NCBI RefSeq assembly: GCF_001447355.1
Contig: NZ_JXBW01000009.1
Location: forward strand, 57,585-121,584
Length of the DNA stretch: 64,000 nucleotides
From: Alicyclobacillus tolerans
GTDB taxonomy: Bacteria > Bacillota > Bacilli > Alicyclobacillales > Alicyclobacillaceae
Direction: 5' to 3'
Shown: positions 46,358 to 57,687 of the stretch, piece by piece
How the letters are laid out: the number at the start of each line of letters is the position of its first letter
Numbering within the stretch: the first letter of the stretch is position 1
Translations under genes and position numbers: made by a program
The notes under the pieces: model-generated
The model's database searches: none
Told to the model about the DNA's origin: nothing
What the model saw: the letters and a program-made list of their open reading frames with translations, nothing else

Positions 46358-47641
46358 TTAAAAAAGATGCGTTACATCGCGGTATGTGATCACGACAGCG
46401 AAGAGCATCACCAATGCGAAACCGACGAAATGAACAAAACCTTCTTTTTCAGGGTCGACACGCCTTCCTCGAATCAACTCAATAACCATGAAAAGCAATC
46501 GTCCACCGTCTAGTGCCGGAATGGGAAGCAGATTAAACAACCCTAAACCAAGACTTAACGCACCTGCCACGGCAACGACATTCCAAAAACCAAACCGCAG
46601 CTGCTGTGTAATCACATGTGCAATACCAACCGGACCGGACAATGTTTGGAATTGATGGTGCACAAAGAGACCGACATAGCCGTGTACGGTAAGTGCAATA
46701 TCGCGACCCAAGGCCGAGAAACCAGCAGGCACCGTGTGCACGGGATTATGTGATACTTGCGCGTCAATTCCAATAATCGGTGTCCCGTCAACCACCTTCG
46801 GCGTAACCGTTACATCTTGCGCCACTCCGTTACGCACGGCAACGACGTGAAGTGGTTGTGGCTGTCCGTTGCGATAGCGTCCGTTGCGATAGCCGTTGCG
46901 CCCCACGGCGTTCACCAGATCGCCCCACGAGTGGATCGGCTGATTATCAACCTGGGCAATCCGATCCCCGACACGTAACCCGGCTGCCTGTGCCGGCATG
47001 TGTGATTCGACCGTCCCGATTGTCGTCGTCGGTACACCTGTGTACGTGTTGACGGCAGAAAACAGGAAACCAGCCAAAAGCAAATTCATTACAGGTCCCG
47101 CCAGAATGATAGCGGCCCGCTGCCACAATGGTTTTCCCACAACTTGTTCATGCTTTTCGACAATCGGCACGGACGAACGTGCATTGAGCATTACGCGCGC
47201 GTACGGGCGAACAGGATACGTGCGCACCCCTTGCGCTGTCTGAATGGTCATTTCAAGAGCATCTGTCAAATCGGCTTTGCGTACCGTCCCCACCTCGGCT
47301 TCAGGCAAATCCTTGACATCACCAAGCGCAACAATTTCGCCAAACTCATTGACACGAAAGGCAACAGGTTGCCCTACGGGAAACCAAGCTTCCTGAGGTG
47401 CCTCGCCGGCCATTTGCACGAAACCGCCAAGCGGAAACAGGCGCACCGAGTACTCTGTGCCACCACGCTTGAACCGGCACAACTTCGGGCCAAAGCCAAT
47501 AGCAAATACCGGAACCGCCACACCGCATTTCTTCGCCACATAAAAATGCCCAAACTCGTGCAGCGTGATACAGACGGCAAAAACCAAAACGATGGCGACA
47601 GCCGCCTCCAGATAGAATTCGAGGTGCGCTACGATTGGCAA
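46358..47641 (-). CDS. rseP: Site-2 (RIP) zinc metalloprotease RseP
   Basis: A 427-residue membrane protease (RasP/YluC family) that cleaves anti-sigma factors and signal-peptide remnants inside the membrane. Zinc motif H-E-F-G-H at 28-32, PDZ domain (I-G-T-V-E-S...G-D-R-I-A-Q-V-D), and L-D-G-G-R near the C-terminus. The PDZ region carries a short Arg-Asn-Gly repeat encoded by a 15-base tandem repeat. Start TTG at 47641, just after the dxr stop; no strong ribosome binding site is visible. Confidence 0.95.
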   Translation of the reverse strand: MPIVAHLEFYLEAAVAIVLVFAVCITLHEFGHFYVAKKCGVAVPVFAIGFGPKLCRFKRGGTEYSVRLFPLGGFVQMAGEAPQEAWFPVGQPVAFRVNEFGEIVALGDVKDLPEAEVGTVRKADLTDALEMTIQTAQGVRTYPVRPYARVMLNARSSVPIVEKHEQVVGKPLWQRAAIILAGPVMNLLLAGFLFSAVNTYTGVPTTTIGTVESHMPAQAAGLRVGDRIAQVDNQPIHSWGDLVNAVGRNGYRNGRYRNGQPQPLHVVAVRNGVAQDVTVTPKVVDGTPIIGIDAQVSHNPVHTVPAGFSALGRDIALTVHGYVGLFVHHQFQTLSGPVGIAHVITQQLRFGFWNVVAVAGALSLGLGLFNLLPIPALDGGRLLFMVIELIRGRRVDPEKEGFVHFVGFALVMLFAVVITYRDVTHLF

Positions 47642-47648
47642 TCCGTCA

Positions 47649-48803
47649 TCAACCCTTCGTCAATAAGAGTCGCGCTCGTTCCCGTGCCAGTCCATCCATG
47701 TGCAAAACGTCATCAATGGACGACGGTGATCCTGAATGCAAATCGTCGAGTACATCCGCAACAAGTGACGCGATCCGCGAATATGAAATCTGGTTTCGCA
47801 AAAACGCGTCTACAGCCACCTCGTTCGCGGCGTTCAAGACACAAGGCGCATAACCGCCGGCACGTCCCGCATCCATCGCCAACCGAAGAGCGGGAAACTT
47901 CTCGAAATCAGGCTCCTCAAAGGTCAGCCGACCAATTTCGGCAAGGTCGAGCCTTGGCCACGACAGATCAACGCGCTCCGGATATGTCACGGCATATTGG
48001 ATGGGCAATCGCATGTCGTGCGTTGCCAACTGCGCCATGAGTGAACCATCTTCATACTCGACAAGTGAATGCACGATGCTCTCAGGGTGTACAAGCACAG
48101 CTATCTTATCATATGGCGCGACAAACAAATGATGCGCTTCAATGACTTCCAGCCCTTTATTCATCATCGTCGCACTGTCGACCGTGATCTTCTTACCCAT
48201 GTTCCAGTTGGGATGTTTCAGAGCATCCGCGACCGTCACGGATGCCAAACGCTCGCGGGGCCATGTCCGAAATGGTCCACCCGAAGCTGTTAAAATCCAG
48301 CGTCGGACCTCCGAAGGCCGGCCACTCTGCATACATTGGTGCAAAGCACAGTGCTCACTGTCAACAGGTACGATCTCAGCGTTTGCCGCGATCGCTTCGC
48401 GCATGATGAAAGTCCCTGCGGCGACCAGACATTCTTTGTTCGCAAGCGCCAGGCGCGCACCCCGGCGCACGACGGCCATGGCCGGCAGAATACCTCGGGC
48501 GCCCATCACGGCATTGACAACCACCTGCGCAGGCGTAATTGCGCAAGCAAGCAACCCCTCGTCACCGACAAGTACCTCAGGCGCATCCGCTGTGTTCAAA
48601 AGTGCAAGCAATCGCTGCCTTGCATCGTCGTCCGCAACTGCGACAATCTGTGGATGAAAACGACGGATTTGCTCTGCCAATAATTCGACGTTGTGGCCTG
48701 CGGCAAGTCCGGCCACCTGATATGTATCCCCCAATGCGGAAAGCACCGCAAGGGTGCGAGTTCCAATCGTCCCAGTACTCCCTAAAACTGTTACATATGT
48801 CAT
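47649..48803 (-). CDS. dxr: 1-deoxy-D-xylulose-5-phosphate reductoisomerase
   Basis: A 384-residue NADPH enzyme, second step of the MEP isoprenoid pathway. G-S-T-G-T-I-G at the start, then the substrate loop and metal site patterns T-A-S-G-G-P-F and V-D-S-A-T-M-M-N-K-G. GGAGG lies ten bases before the ATG at 48803. cdsA and uppS, also lipid-carrier genes, lie upstream. Confidence 0.97.
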   Translation of the reverse strand: MTYVTVLGSTGTIGTRTLAVLSALGDTYQVAGLAAGHNVELLAEQIRRFHPQIVAVADDDARQRLLALLNTADAPEVLVGDEGLLACAITPAQVVVNAVMGARGILPAMAVVRRGARLALANKECLVAAGTFIMREAIAANAEIVPVDSEHCALHQCMQSGRPSEVRRWILTASGGPFRTWPRERLASVTVADALKHPNWNMGKKITVDSATMMNKGLEVIEAHHLFVAPYDKIAVLVHPESIVHSLVEYEDGSLMAQLATHDMRLPIQYAVTYPERVDLSWPRLDLAEIGRLTFEEPDFEKFPALRLAMDAGRAGGYAPCVLNAANEVAVDAFLRNQISYSRIASLVADVLDDLHSGSPSSIDDVLHMDGLARERARLLLTKG

Positions 48804-48832
48804 ACCCAATCAACCTCCGCCTGTCGAACCGG

Positions 48833-49630
48833 TCAAACGCCGAACCATCCATGCAAACCAATCTCGACCATCCACAGTGCGAACGGCGCTGCAAACAGTA
48901 AGCTGTCGATCCGATCCAATAGCCCCCCGTGCCCCGGGAGCAACTTGCCAGAATCCTTTACACCAGCGGATCGCTTGTAGGCACTTTCTATTAAATCGCC
49001 CAGCTGTCCGGTTACGGATATGAGCGCACCGAGTAACGCATACATACCGACATGCATCGGATGGGCAATCCACCCAAACACACATGCCCCAACCGCCGCT
49101 CCAACAATTCCGCCGATCATCCCACTGATGGTCTTTCCCGGACTGATGGCAGGCAGTAATTTTGGGCCGCCTAAAAACCTACCAACGAAATACGCGGCCG
49201 TATCGGACATCCATATTGCAATCAAGAAAAGCCATAGCCAGAACCAACCCACCGGAAGCTCTCGAATCCCGACGAGTGCAAAGCCACCCGCTCCGATGTA
49301 CAAAGCCCCAAACACCAGCATCGAAAACGGCTTCAAATCAGCAGGGCTTCTCGTGAAAACCGGGACAGCAAAAACAATTGCAACAATTAGGTACAGTAGA
49401 AACGGGTGATACAATGCGTGTGGAAACCACTCGATCAAAGTGACGAGCAGAGCTCCAAACACAGTGGGAGGGCCATACCAACGACGTCCAAACATCACAG
49501 AAAACTCGACGACGCCGGCCACGGTGCACATCCACACCAGCCAGCGCCAGCCGATTGTACCGCCAAAGAGTAACACGAACAACACAACTAAACCTGCGAT
49601 CACAGCTGTGATAACCCGCTGCTTCAACAT
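48833..49630 (-). CDS. cdsA: Phosphatidate cytidylyltransferase
   Basis: A 265-residue integral membrane enzyme that makes CDP-diacylglycerol, the pgsA substrate. The C-terminal family signature S-A-Y-K-R...K-D-S-G...P-G-H-G-G-L-L-D-R is complete, with seven or so membrane helices before it. ATG at 49630 is used; the frame stays open upstream inside uppS. Confidence 0.96.
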   Translation of the reverse strand: MLKQRVITAVIAGLVVLFVLLFGGTIGWRWLVWMCTVAGVVEFSVMFGRRWYGPPTVFGALLVTLIEWFPHALYHPFLLYLIVAIVFAVPVFTRSPADLKPFSMLVFGALYIGAGGFALVGIRELPVGWFWLWLFLIAIWMSDTAAYFVGRFLGGPKLLPAISPGKTISGMIGGIVGAAVGACVFGWIAHPMHVGMYALLGALISVTGQLGDLIESAYKRSAGVKDSGKLLPGHGGLLDRIDSLLFAAPFALWMVEIGLHGWFGV

Positions 49631-49640
49631 AAGCGGACAC

Positions 49641-50414
49641 CTACTCGATGGCGCCAAAACGGCGTTTGCGCTTTCCATAATCGGAAATTGCCTGGAACAG
49701 ATCATCCCGTGTGAAATCTGGCCACAGCACTTCTGTGAACCATAATTCCGCGTACGCCGCTTGCCAAAGCAAGAAGTTGCTCAGACGGATTTCACCGCTT
49801 GTTCGTATAATCAGGTCGAGAGGAGGTAAGCCCGCCGTATCGAGGTAACGATCAAACTTCGCTTCCGTCAGGTCACCTACCGTCGCACGCCCCTCGGCAA
49901 CTTCCTTCGCGTACCGCTCAATGGCCGACATCAGTTCCGTTCGCCCGCCATAATTCAGCGCAAAGTTCACCGTCATGCCGGTGTTGTGCTCGGTTCGCTG
50001 CATCGAGGTGCGAACCGTTTCCTGCGTATAAGAAGGTAGCCGCGAAGTGTCGCCTAGGAACCGAATCTTGACACCTCGTTTGATCAATTCATCGATCTCA
50101 TTTCGAAAAAACTGTTCCGGCAGGCGCATTAAATACTCCACTTCGGCAACCGGCCTCTTCCAATTTTCGGTTGAGAACGCATATAACGTAACACATTCAA
50201 TTCCAAAATCGTCACACGCTCGTATGGCCTCACGCATCGCCAGCATGCCCGCATGGTGTCCAGCCATACGGGGCAATCCTCGCTTCTTGGCCCAACGGCC
50301 ATTACCATCCATGATAATGCCAATGTGCCTCGGTTTGACCTGGAGCGCCGGATGCTCGACTGTGGTTGCACTGGTTCTTTGACCGCGCCCAAAACTTTTA
50401 AACAAGTCTGGCAT
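49641..50414 (-). CDS. uppS: Undecaprenyl diphosphate synthase
   Basis: A 257-residue cis-prenyltransferase making the lipid carrier for peptidoglycan. I-I-M-D-G-N-G-R-W-A and the C-terminal D-L-I-I-R-T-S-G-E-I-R-L-S-N-F-L-L-W-Q motif are present. Start uncertain: GAGGGGG is only three bases from the ATG at 50414 but nine bases from a TTG at 50405; the next conserved block starts about 30 residues in. Confidence 0.96.
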   Translation of the reverse strand: MPDLFKSFGRGQRTSATTVEHPALQVKPRHIGIIMDGNGRWAKKRGLPRMAGHHAGMLAMREAIRACDDFGIECVTLYAFSTENWKRPVAEVEYLMRLPEQFFRNEIDELIKRGVKIRFLGDTSRLPSYTQETVRTSMQRTEHNTGMTVNFALNYGGRTELMSAIERYAKEVAEGRATVGDLTEAKFDRYLDTAGLPPLDLIIRTSGEIRLSNFLLWQAAYAELWFTEVLWPDFTRDDLFQAISDYGKRKRRFGAIE

Positions 50415-50435
50415 CCCCCTCAGCAACGTCGGACT

Positions 50436-52457
<2,022 letters not shown>

Positions 52458-52544
52458 ATCCGCAATTTCCTCCTAAATTCTCCGAGAATACCGACAAGCG
52501 AATTGTACGCGATGCCGGACTATGTGTAGAGCCAATGCCGACAC

Positions 52545-52579
52545 AAAAAAGGTGACGAGAGCGCCATGCACCCGCCACC
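52545..52579 (-). terminator. Terminator/attenuator after rpsB
   Basis: An imperfect stem GGTGGCGGGTGC/GCGCTCTCGTCACC on the minus strand is followed by six T. It lies between rpsB and tsf, so it probably sets the S2 to EF-Ts ratio. Confidence 0.75.
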
Positions 52580-52591
52580 CTTCTCGTTGCA

Positions 52592-53290
52592 TCACGCGGT
52601 GGTTTCTTCTCCTTGCGTACCTTCCAGCACCGCATCAGCCATCTTTCCGGTCAACAGGCGAACAGCACGAATCGCGTCGTCATTGCCAGGAATGACATAG
52701 TCAATTTCGTCTGGATCGCAATTCGTATCGACAATGGCCACGATTGGAATCCCTAATTTATGAGCCTCAGCAACCGCGATGCGTTCCTTGCGCGGGTCGA
52801 TCACGAACATCGCCCCTGGCATCTTCGTCATGCCTTTAATGCCGCCGAGGAATTTTTCGAGGCGCTCCGCTTCTTTTTTCAAAAGAATAACTTCCTTCTT
52901 GGGAAGCACATCAAACGTTCCATCCTGCTCCATCCGCTCTAGCTCTTGCAACCTGCGGATCCGCTTTTGAATGGTATTAAAGTTCGTGAGCGTTCCCCCG
53001 AGCCAGCGCTGGTTCACATAAAACATGTTGCAGCGCTCGGCTTCTTCTTTAACAGCTTCTTGTGCTTGCTTCTTCGTACCCACAAAAAGAATGGTTTCGC
53101 CGGAAGCTGCAAGTTCGCGAACAAAGTTGTACGCTTCCTCGACTTTACGAACCGTCTTTTGCAGGTCAATGATGTATATCCCATTGCGTTCAGTAAAAAT
53201 GTAACGCGCCATTTTTGGATTCCATCGACGAGTTTGGTGACCGAAATGGACTCCGGCCTCCAGCAATTGTTTCATTGAAATAATCGCCAA
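52592..53290 (-). CDS. rpsB: 30S ribosomal protein S2
   Basis: A 232-residue S2. [23 protein letters not shown] is the classic start, and the R-W-L-G-G-T-L-T-N and D-P-x-x-E blocks are present. TTG start with AAAGGAGG eight bases upstream. A promoter lies about 130 bases upstream; the leader (53291-53418) is longer than needed and could carry S2 autoregulation. Confidence 0.98.
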   Translation of the reverse strand: MAIISMKQLLEAGVHFGHQTRRWNPKMARYIFTERNGIYIIDLQKTVRKVEEAYNFVRELAASGETILFVGTKKQAQEAVKEEAERCNMFYVNQRWLGGTLTNFNTIQKRIRRLQELERMEQDGTFDVLPKKEVILLKKEAERLEKFLGGIKGMTKMPGAMFVIDPRKERIAVAEAHKLGIPIVAIVDTNCDPDEIDYVIPGNDDAIRAVRLLTGKMADAVLEGTQGEETTA

Positions 53291-53418
53291 GCTAACTTCC
53301 TCCTTTGTGTTTGGCCGCCGAACAACTCATTCACACAGCCAACCCTTAACACGGGGCACCTGACCATGTGTCGTCGCTCGTGTGTACTCCACGTAAGTGG
53401 GCCATTGCACTGCTGAAT

Positions 53419-53448
53419 AATATAGCACAGTTCCGCAAAATTCGGCAA
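53419..53448 (-). promoter_or_regulatory. Sigma-A promoter of rpsB-tsf
   Basis: TTGCCG (53443-53448), 18 bases, TATATT (53419-53424) on the minus strand, about 130 bases upstream of rpsB and just past the end of the SwrB-like gene. Confidence 0.7.
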
Positions 53449-53461
53449 CCAGTTGCAAACA

Positions 53462-54046
53462 CTAGTCTTTGCGTTGTGACGGACCGCCGGCCAGTAAGGA
53501 TTTCACGACCTCAATCTGCTCGTCGGTAACGCCAAGTTGCGCACGAATCTGTGCGTACGTAGCACCCGAATTTAACATATCCAGAATGGAGAAATACACA
53601 GCCTCTGAACCTGAGTCAGAGGTAACCCTAAGACTGTTCCCTTCATCGATCGTTTCCTGCTCGGTACCCATCGCTTCCGTACTATTGGCTGCGGATACTT
53701 CATCGAGAGTTTTTACGACGGAAGGCTGGTCATGCATCCATGTCCCTAACATTTGCTCCAGCTGATCTATCCGCTTGGCCAAGTCGTGATACTTCTCGTC
53801 GAATTCTGTGTACATATCACGTAGTACCGCAATAGCCTCCGCTACGCCGGCATCTGCAGACGACGAATGTTCACCTGTCTTTCGCCGCGATGCTCCCGAC
53901 GCAAAGCCGTTTGACGTCGTCATACCTTCGCGAATCCACTGAAAAAAGCCGCGCACCCCGCGATATTTGCGCCAACCGCCCGTCACAACATATAGAATGA
54001 GTACAAGTATCACGCAGACAATGGCTAGTATAACCGTCTCGATCAG
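53462..54046 (-). CDS. SwrB-like motility protein with N-terminal membrane helix
   Basis: About 194 residues: one N-terminal membrane helix (T-V-I-L-A-I-V-C-V-I-L-V-L-I-L-Y-V-V), a basic stretch, a short coiled coil (Y-T-E-F-D-E-K-Y-H-D-L-A-K-R), an acidic linker, and a C-terminal helix-turn-helix-like end (S-G-A-T-Y-A-Q-I-R-A-Q-L-G-V). Same design and place (between che genes and rpsB) as B. subtilis SwrB/YlxL, which promotes flagellar assembly. The start is unusual: AAGGAGG is seven bases before CTG at 54046, and the nearest TTG, at 54064, adjoins the Shine-Dalgarno itself. Confidence 0.7.
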   Translation of the reverse strand: MIETVILAIVCVILVLILYVVTGGWRKYRGVRGFFQWIREGMTTSNGFASGASRRKTGEHSSSADAGVAEAIAVLRDMYTEFDEKYHDLAKRIDQLEQMLGTWMHDQPSVVKTLDEVSAANSTEAMGTEQETIDEGNSLRVTSDSGSEAVYFSILDMLNSGATYAQIRAQLGVTDEQIEVVKSLLAGGPSQRKD

Positions 54047-54082
54047 ATGGCAGCCTCCTTTCAATTGATAGTTACTCGTCAG

Positions 54083-54571
54083 CTATATTTGACGTTCATC
54101 GCCGCGTGCGGTGCGGATGAGATAGCGCCGGGAAGGCAACTCAAACCATACGGTACGGCCGACGTTCCCCCCAACATCAGCACCGGCTACAGGGATGCGC
54201 AGGCGCTCCAAATGCATGGTCACTGCTCGAACATTGCGCTCGCCAATTCTCAAGGCTTCCATTTGTAACGCCTGAAACATCTGGGATCCCCCGGCATACT
54301 TCGCGCGCAAATGTGCGTGGCTCGCCCCGTGCTCCATCAACCTTTCGTATAACCACGCGATCCCAGTGTCGGCGTACTTTTGCGGGTGAGATGGCCGTCC
54401 GTGTGGGCTCTCTGGCAGCATGATGTGCACCATCCCCGCCAACAGACGCGAATCATCATAGATAACCAATCCCACGCATGAGCCGAGGCCTGCCGTCATC
54501 AACGTCCCGGGAGTCGCTAAAATAGCCCCTTCTGCGATCCCGATGCGAATCTGTTCCTTCTCGTCAACCAT
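54083..54571 (-). CDS. cheD: Chemoreceptor glutamine deamidase CheD
   Basis: A 162-residue deamidase that activates receptors and stimulates CheC. Catalytic C32 (G-L-G-S-C-V-G-L) and H49 (G-M-V-H-I-M-L-P) are present. ATG at 54571 overlaps the cheC stop by eight bases, with GAGGG ten bases upstream. In B. subtilis sigD follows; here a SwrB-like gene follows directly. Confidence 0.95.
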   Translation of the reverse strand: MVDEKEQIRIGIAEGAILATPGTLMTAGLGSCVGLVIYDDSRLLAGMVHIMLPESPHGRPSHPQKYADTGIAWLYERLMEHGASHAHLRAKYAGGSQMFQALQMEALRIGERNVRAVTMHLERLRIPVAGADVGGNVGRTVWFELPSRRYLIRTARGDERQI

Positions 54572-55184
54572 GCCGTATTTTCCCTCGCAGAATATCGAGT
54601 AATACCTCTGTTCCGTCGAGATCCGGCAAGAGAAAGAAGTATGCATCGATGTTATTGCCGTCGTGGACCAGAGACGTACTGATGAGAATCGCCTGATTCT
54701 CCTCGTCGCCGCTCATCATCAGGCCAATATCCAAGAGAGCCGCCGCCATGTCGATCGCGACCGCAGGAATGGATTGGTTCAGCGAAATCCCACACAGATC
54801 CGAAATCGCTGCGACGTAGGCACCCGACAGGATATTGCCGACTTCCGCGATCGCGGATTGCTCTAACTCTGTGTACTCCTGAGCTTTTCTCGGAGCCGGC
54901 AGCAACCGCTCCAACAACCGATCCGCACTTGGCAATGACATCAGCACAAACATATTTCCAGAAATCGTGCCAAATATTCGAATGAACACGGCTGCGACAA
55001 TGGTTTCTCCGCCCCCAACCACGTCGACGATTTCCGAAAATGGACAAAGTCGTGCATCCGTTACAGACATCTTGACCCGTCCGCTCAAAAGCGTTGACAG
55101 AGCCGTCGCTGCATGCCCCGCACCGATATTCCCAAATTCCCGCAAAGCATCCAGCGTCACTGGATCGACATGCAATCGTCTCAT
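54564..55184 (-). CDS. cheC: CheY-P phosphatase CheC
   Basis: A 206-residue phosphatase with both active-site helices: E-F-G-N-I-G-A-G-H-A-A-T-A-L near the start and E-V-G-N-I-L-S-G-A-Y in the middle. It removes phosphate from CheY-P for adaptation and works with CheD. ATG overlaps the cheW stop as ATGA. Confidence 0.96.
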   Translation of the reverse strand: MRRLHVDPVTLDALREFGNIGAGHAATALSTLLSGRVKMSVTDARLCPFSEIVDVVGGGETIVAAVFIRIFGTISGNMFVLMSLPSADRLLERLLPAPRKAQEYTELEQSAIAEVGNILSGAYVAAISDLCGISLNQSIPAVAIDMAAALLDIGLMMSGDEENQAILISTSLVHDGNNIDAYFFLLPDLDGTEVLLDILRGKIRHG

Positions 55185-55651
55185 CCGTGAACCCGCTTTT
55201 CCACTTCGCGTAGTTGATCAACTTCCACGTCGGACAAAATGCGGTTCACGTTGAGCAAGACGAGCAGCCTTTCATCAAGCTGAGCCACGCCGTGCAAATA
55301 AACAGCACGCAATCCCCCAACGACTTCTGGCGGCGCCGACACCTGAGATTCATCGACCGTCACGACATCTTCCACGCTATCGACAATCATGCCGACCAAC
55401 ATCGCATCGACTTCGACAATGACAATGCGCATAGCGTCCGAATCCAACCGCTCTGTTGCCGACAATCCCACCCGTTCACGCAAATCGATGACAGGAGTGA
55501 CCGTACCCCGCAGATTGACGACGCCTTTGATGAACGGAAGCGTCCTCGGAACGGGTGTGATATCCATCATTCGCTCAACAGAGACAACCTGCATGACAGG
55601 AGCTCCGTACAACTCTTTTCCCATCTTCATTACAACATACTGCTGAGCCAT
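55181..55651 (-). CDS. cheW: Chemotaxis coupling protein CheW
   Basis: A 156-residue adaptor linking receptors to CheA. SH3-like fold patterns: I-K-G-V-V-N-L-R-G-T-V-T-P-V-I-D-L-R and V-D-S-V-E-D-V-V. It follows cheA by 22 bases. Confidence 0.96.
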   Translation of the reverse strand: MAQQYVVMKMGKELYGAPVMQVVSVERMMDITPVPRTLPFIKGVVNLRGTVTPVIDLRERVGLSATERLDSDAMRIVIVEVDAMLVGMIVDSVEDVVTVDESQVSAPPEVVGGLRAVYLHGVAQLDERLLVLLNVNRILSDVEVDQLREVEKRVHG

Positions 55652-55673
55652 GGTTTCTCAACTCTCCCATCGA

Positions 55674-57671
55674 TCAAAATAGTTGGCGAACATCGATGAT
55701 GAGCGCCACACGGCCATCTCCGAGGATGGTCGCACCAGAAAACATCTCGACTTGTTCTAAATACCGCCCCAAGGGTTTGTTTACAATTTCCAATTCATCA
55801 ACAATGTCATCGACAATCAAGGCGAGGCGGCGCTTACCCTCTTTGCAAATCACAGCATTCCACGGATAGTCTCCGCGGCAGGGGGCGTCGAAGAACCGAT
55901 CGCCGAGATCGACAATCGGTACAACCCCATCGCGGTAGCGATACACCGGTTGCTCTTGTATCGAGTCGATGTCTTCAGCTGACAGCCTTGCCACCTCTTC
56001 GACACTGCCTGTTGGAATTGCATAGATATAGTTGTCAAGCTGAACAAGCATTGCCGGTAAAATGGCCAAGGTCAATGGCAATTCAATCACAAACGTCGTT
56101 CCCTGCCCTGGCACAGATCCCACGCGGATATCGCCGCCAAGGGACTCCACTTTGCCACGCACGGCGTCAAGTCCAACGCCTCGCCCCGAGATGTCGGATA
56201 CTTTCTCGGCTGTGCTAAAACCAGACGCAAACAGCAAGTCGTACACCTGCGCATCCGTCCAATTCTGAGCGCTGCGCTCGTCGACCAAGCCCTTGCCAAT
56301 GGCTGAATTGAGTACGCGATCGCGATCAATACCTGCCCCATCGTCTGCGACTTCCAGATATACGTGTCCGCCACTGGCATAAGCGGACAAGCGAATCGTA
56401 CCTTTGCGCGGTTTCCCATTCCGTTCACGCACTTCTGGAGGCTCGAGACCATGGTCGGCCGCGTTACGCAAGAGGTGTACCAGAGCCTCGCCCATTTCGT
56501 CCATGACCGTACGGTCCATCTCCGTCTCTAAGCCAGTCATAACAAACTCAAACTCACGGCCTAACGTTTTTTGCAAATCGCGCATCATGCGAGGAAAACG
56601 TTGAAAGAGCGATTCCACTGGCATCATGCGCATTTGCATCACGCCGTCTTGCAATGAACTGGTCAACCGAGCGATTTGCTCTGTCACTTCGCGCAATGCA
56701 TGATCCCCATGTTGCGCCAACAATTCCAGACGTGTTTTGGCAATGACAAGTTCGCTTAACACGTTCATAAACTCATCGATCCGCGACACCGGTACGCGCA
56801 ACGTTTGATCTCGCACTTTGCCGCCGGTACTTGGTGCAGCCGGACGGTTCGCGGGCGTTTCGTTGGCTGTGGCGACCGCAGCCGTCGCAGCCGTCTCCTG
56901 ACGTGCTTGGTTTATTTCGCGCTCACCACTCGCCGATACGATGCTTTCCAACTCGACGACCATGGCCGCCGCAATCTCTGAGACCTCTCGAATGGCCGTA
57001 AGTAGTGCGTCTGCATCTTCATGTGCAACCAACATGGCAAGATACGCCGTTGACGCATCAGCATCCGCTTCGAGCGCTTGCACATCCGGATAGACCGCAG
57101 CGCACTCGCCAAACGACTCAACGGCACGCTCGACCATCAGCAACCGCACAGCCTTCATCGTGCACTCCGGGGCAAAGGCGACTTGGATCACCAGCGGTTC
57201 GCGCCCGGAACGCAGGATTTCCGCCACTCGATCCCGAAAGGCCGCCGGCGGACCCGCCTCCTTTGACCGCTCCTCAGAGTTGGAATTCTGACCTTCGACG
57301 ACGGCTGCCAGGCGCTGTAAGATGGCACCGTGATCGATCCCTTCTTCAGATCCACGGTCGCGAATCTGATCGAGATTGGCGGTCAAAGCGTCGATGGCAG
57401 CCAACAACGTATCGACGACCGAAGGTTGAAACTCCGTTGGATGGTTGCGTATGTGGCCCAATGCGTCTTCCATGTGATGCGTCAAATCAGCCATTGCCAT
57501 AAATCCCATAGTCGCGCTCATGCCCTTAAGGGTGTGGGCAGCGCGGAACATCGCGGCCAGTGTATCATCGCTTGCGCCATCGCGTTCTAAGGCGAGGCAA
57601 AGATCATCGAGTGTCGCCAGATTGTCTTCAGACTCTGCTAAAAACGAATCAAGATATTGACTGATATCCAC
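55674..57671 (-). CDS. cheA: Chemotaxis histidine kinase CheA
   Basis: A 665-residue kinase. HPt domain with the phosphorylated H46 (A-A-H-T-L-K-G), P2 region, dimerisation P3 (D-E-F-M-N-V-L-S-E-L-V-I-A-K-T-R), P4 ATPase (H-L-L-R-N-A-A-D-H-G, D-D-G-A-G-I-D, G-R-G-V-G-L-D-A-V) and CheW-like P5. GTG at 57671 is preferred for GGGAGG seven bases upstream. Its CheB partner here lacks a receiver domain. Confidence 0.97.
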   Translation of the reverse strand: MDISQYLDSFLAESEDNLATLDDLCLALERDGASDDTLAAMFRAAHTLKGMSATMGFMAMADLTHHMEDALGHIRNHPTEFQPSVVDTLLAAIDALTANLDQIRDRGSEEGIDHGAILQRLAAVVEGQNSNSEERSKEAGPPAAFRDRVAEILRSGREPLVIQVAFAPECTMKAVRLLMVERAVESFGECAAVYPDVQALEADADASTAYLAMLVAHEDADALLTAIREVSEIAAAMVVELESIVSASGEREINQARQETAATAAVATANETPANRPAAPSTGGKVRDQTLRVPVSRIDEFMNVLSELVIAKTRLELLAQHGDHALREVTEQIARLTSSLQDGVMQMRMMPVESLFQRFPRMMRDLQKTLGREFEFVMTGLETEMDRTVMDEMGEALVHLLRNAADHGLEPPEVRERNGKPRKGTIRLSAYASGGHVYLEVADDGAGIDRDRVLNSAIGKGLVDERSAQNWTDAQVYDLLFASGFSTAEKVSDISGRGVGLDAVRGKVESLGGDIRVGSVPGQGTTFVIELPLTLAILPAMLVQLDNYIYAIPTGSVEEVARLSAEDIDSIQEQPVYRYRDGVVPIVDLGDRFFDAPCRGDYPWNAVICKEGKRRLALIVDDIVDELEIVNKPLGRYLEQVEMFSGATILGDGRVALIIDVRQLF

Positions 57672-57687
57672 CCTCGTTCCTCCCTGT

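Noticed and set aside
47144..48040. A 298-codon plus-strand frame opposite rseP and dxr
   Set aside because: Antisense to two conserved genes and without any family resemblance.
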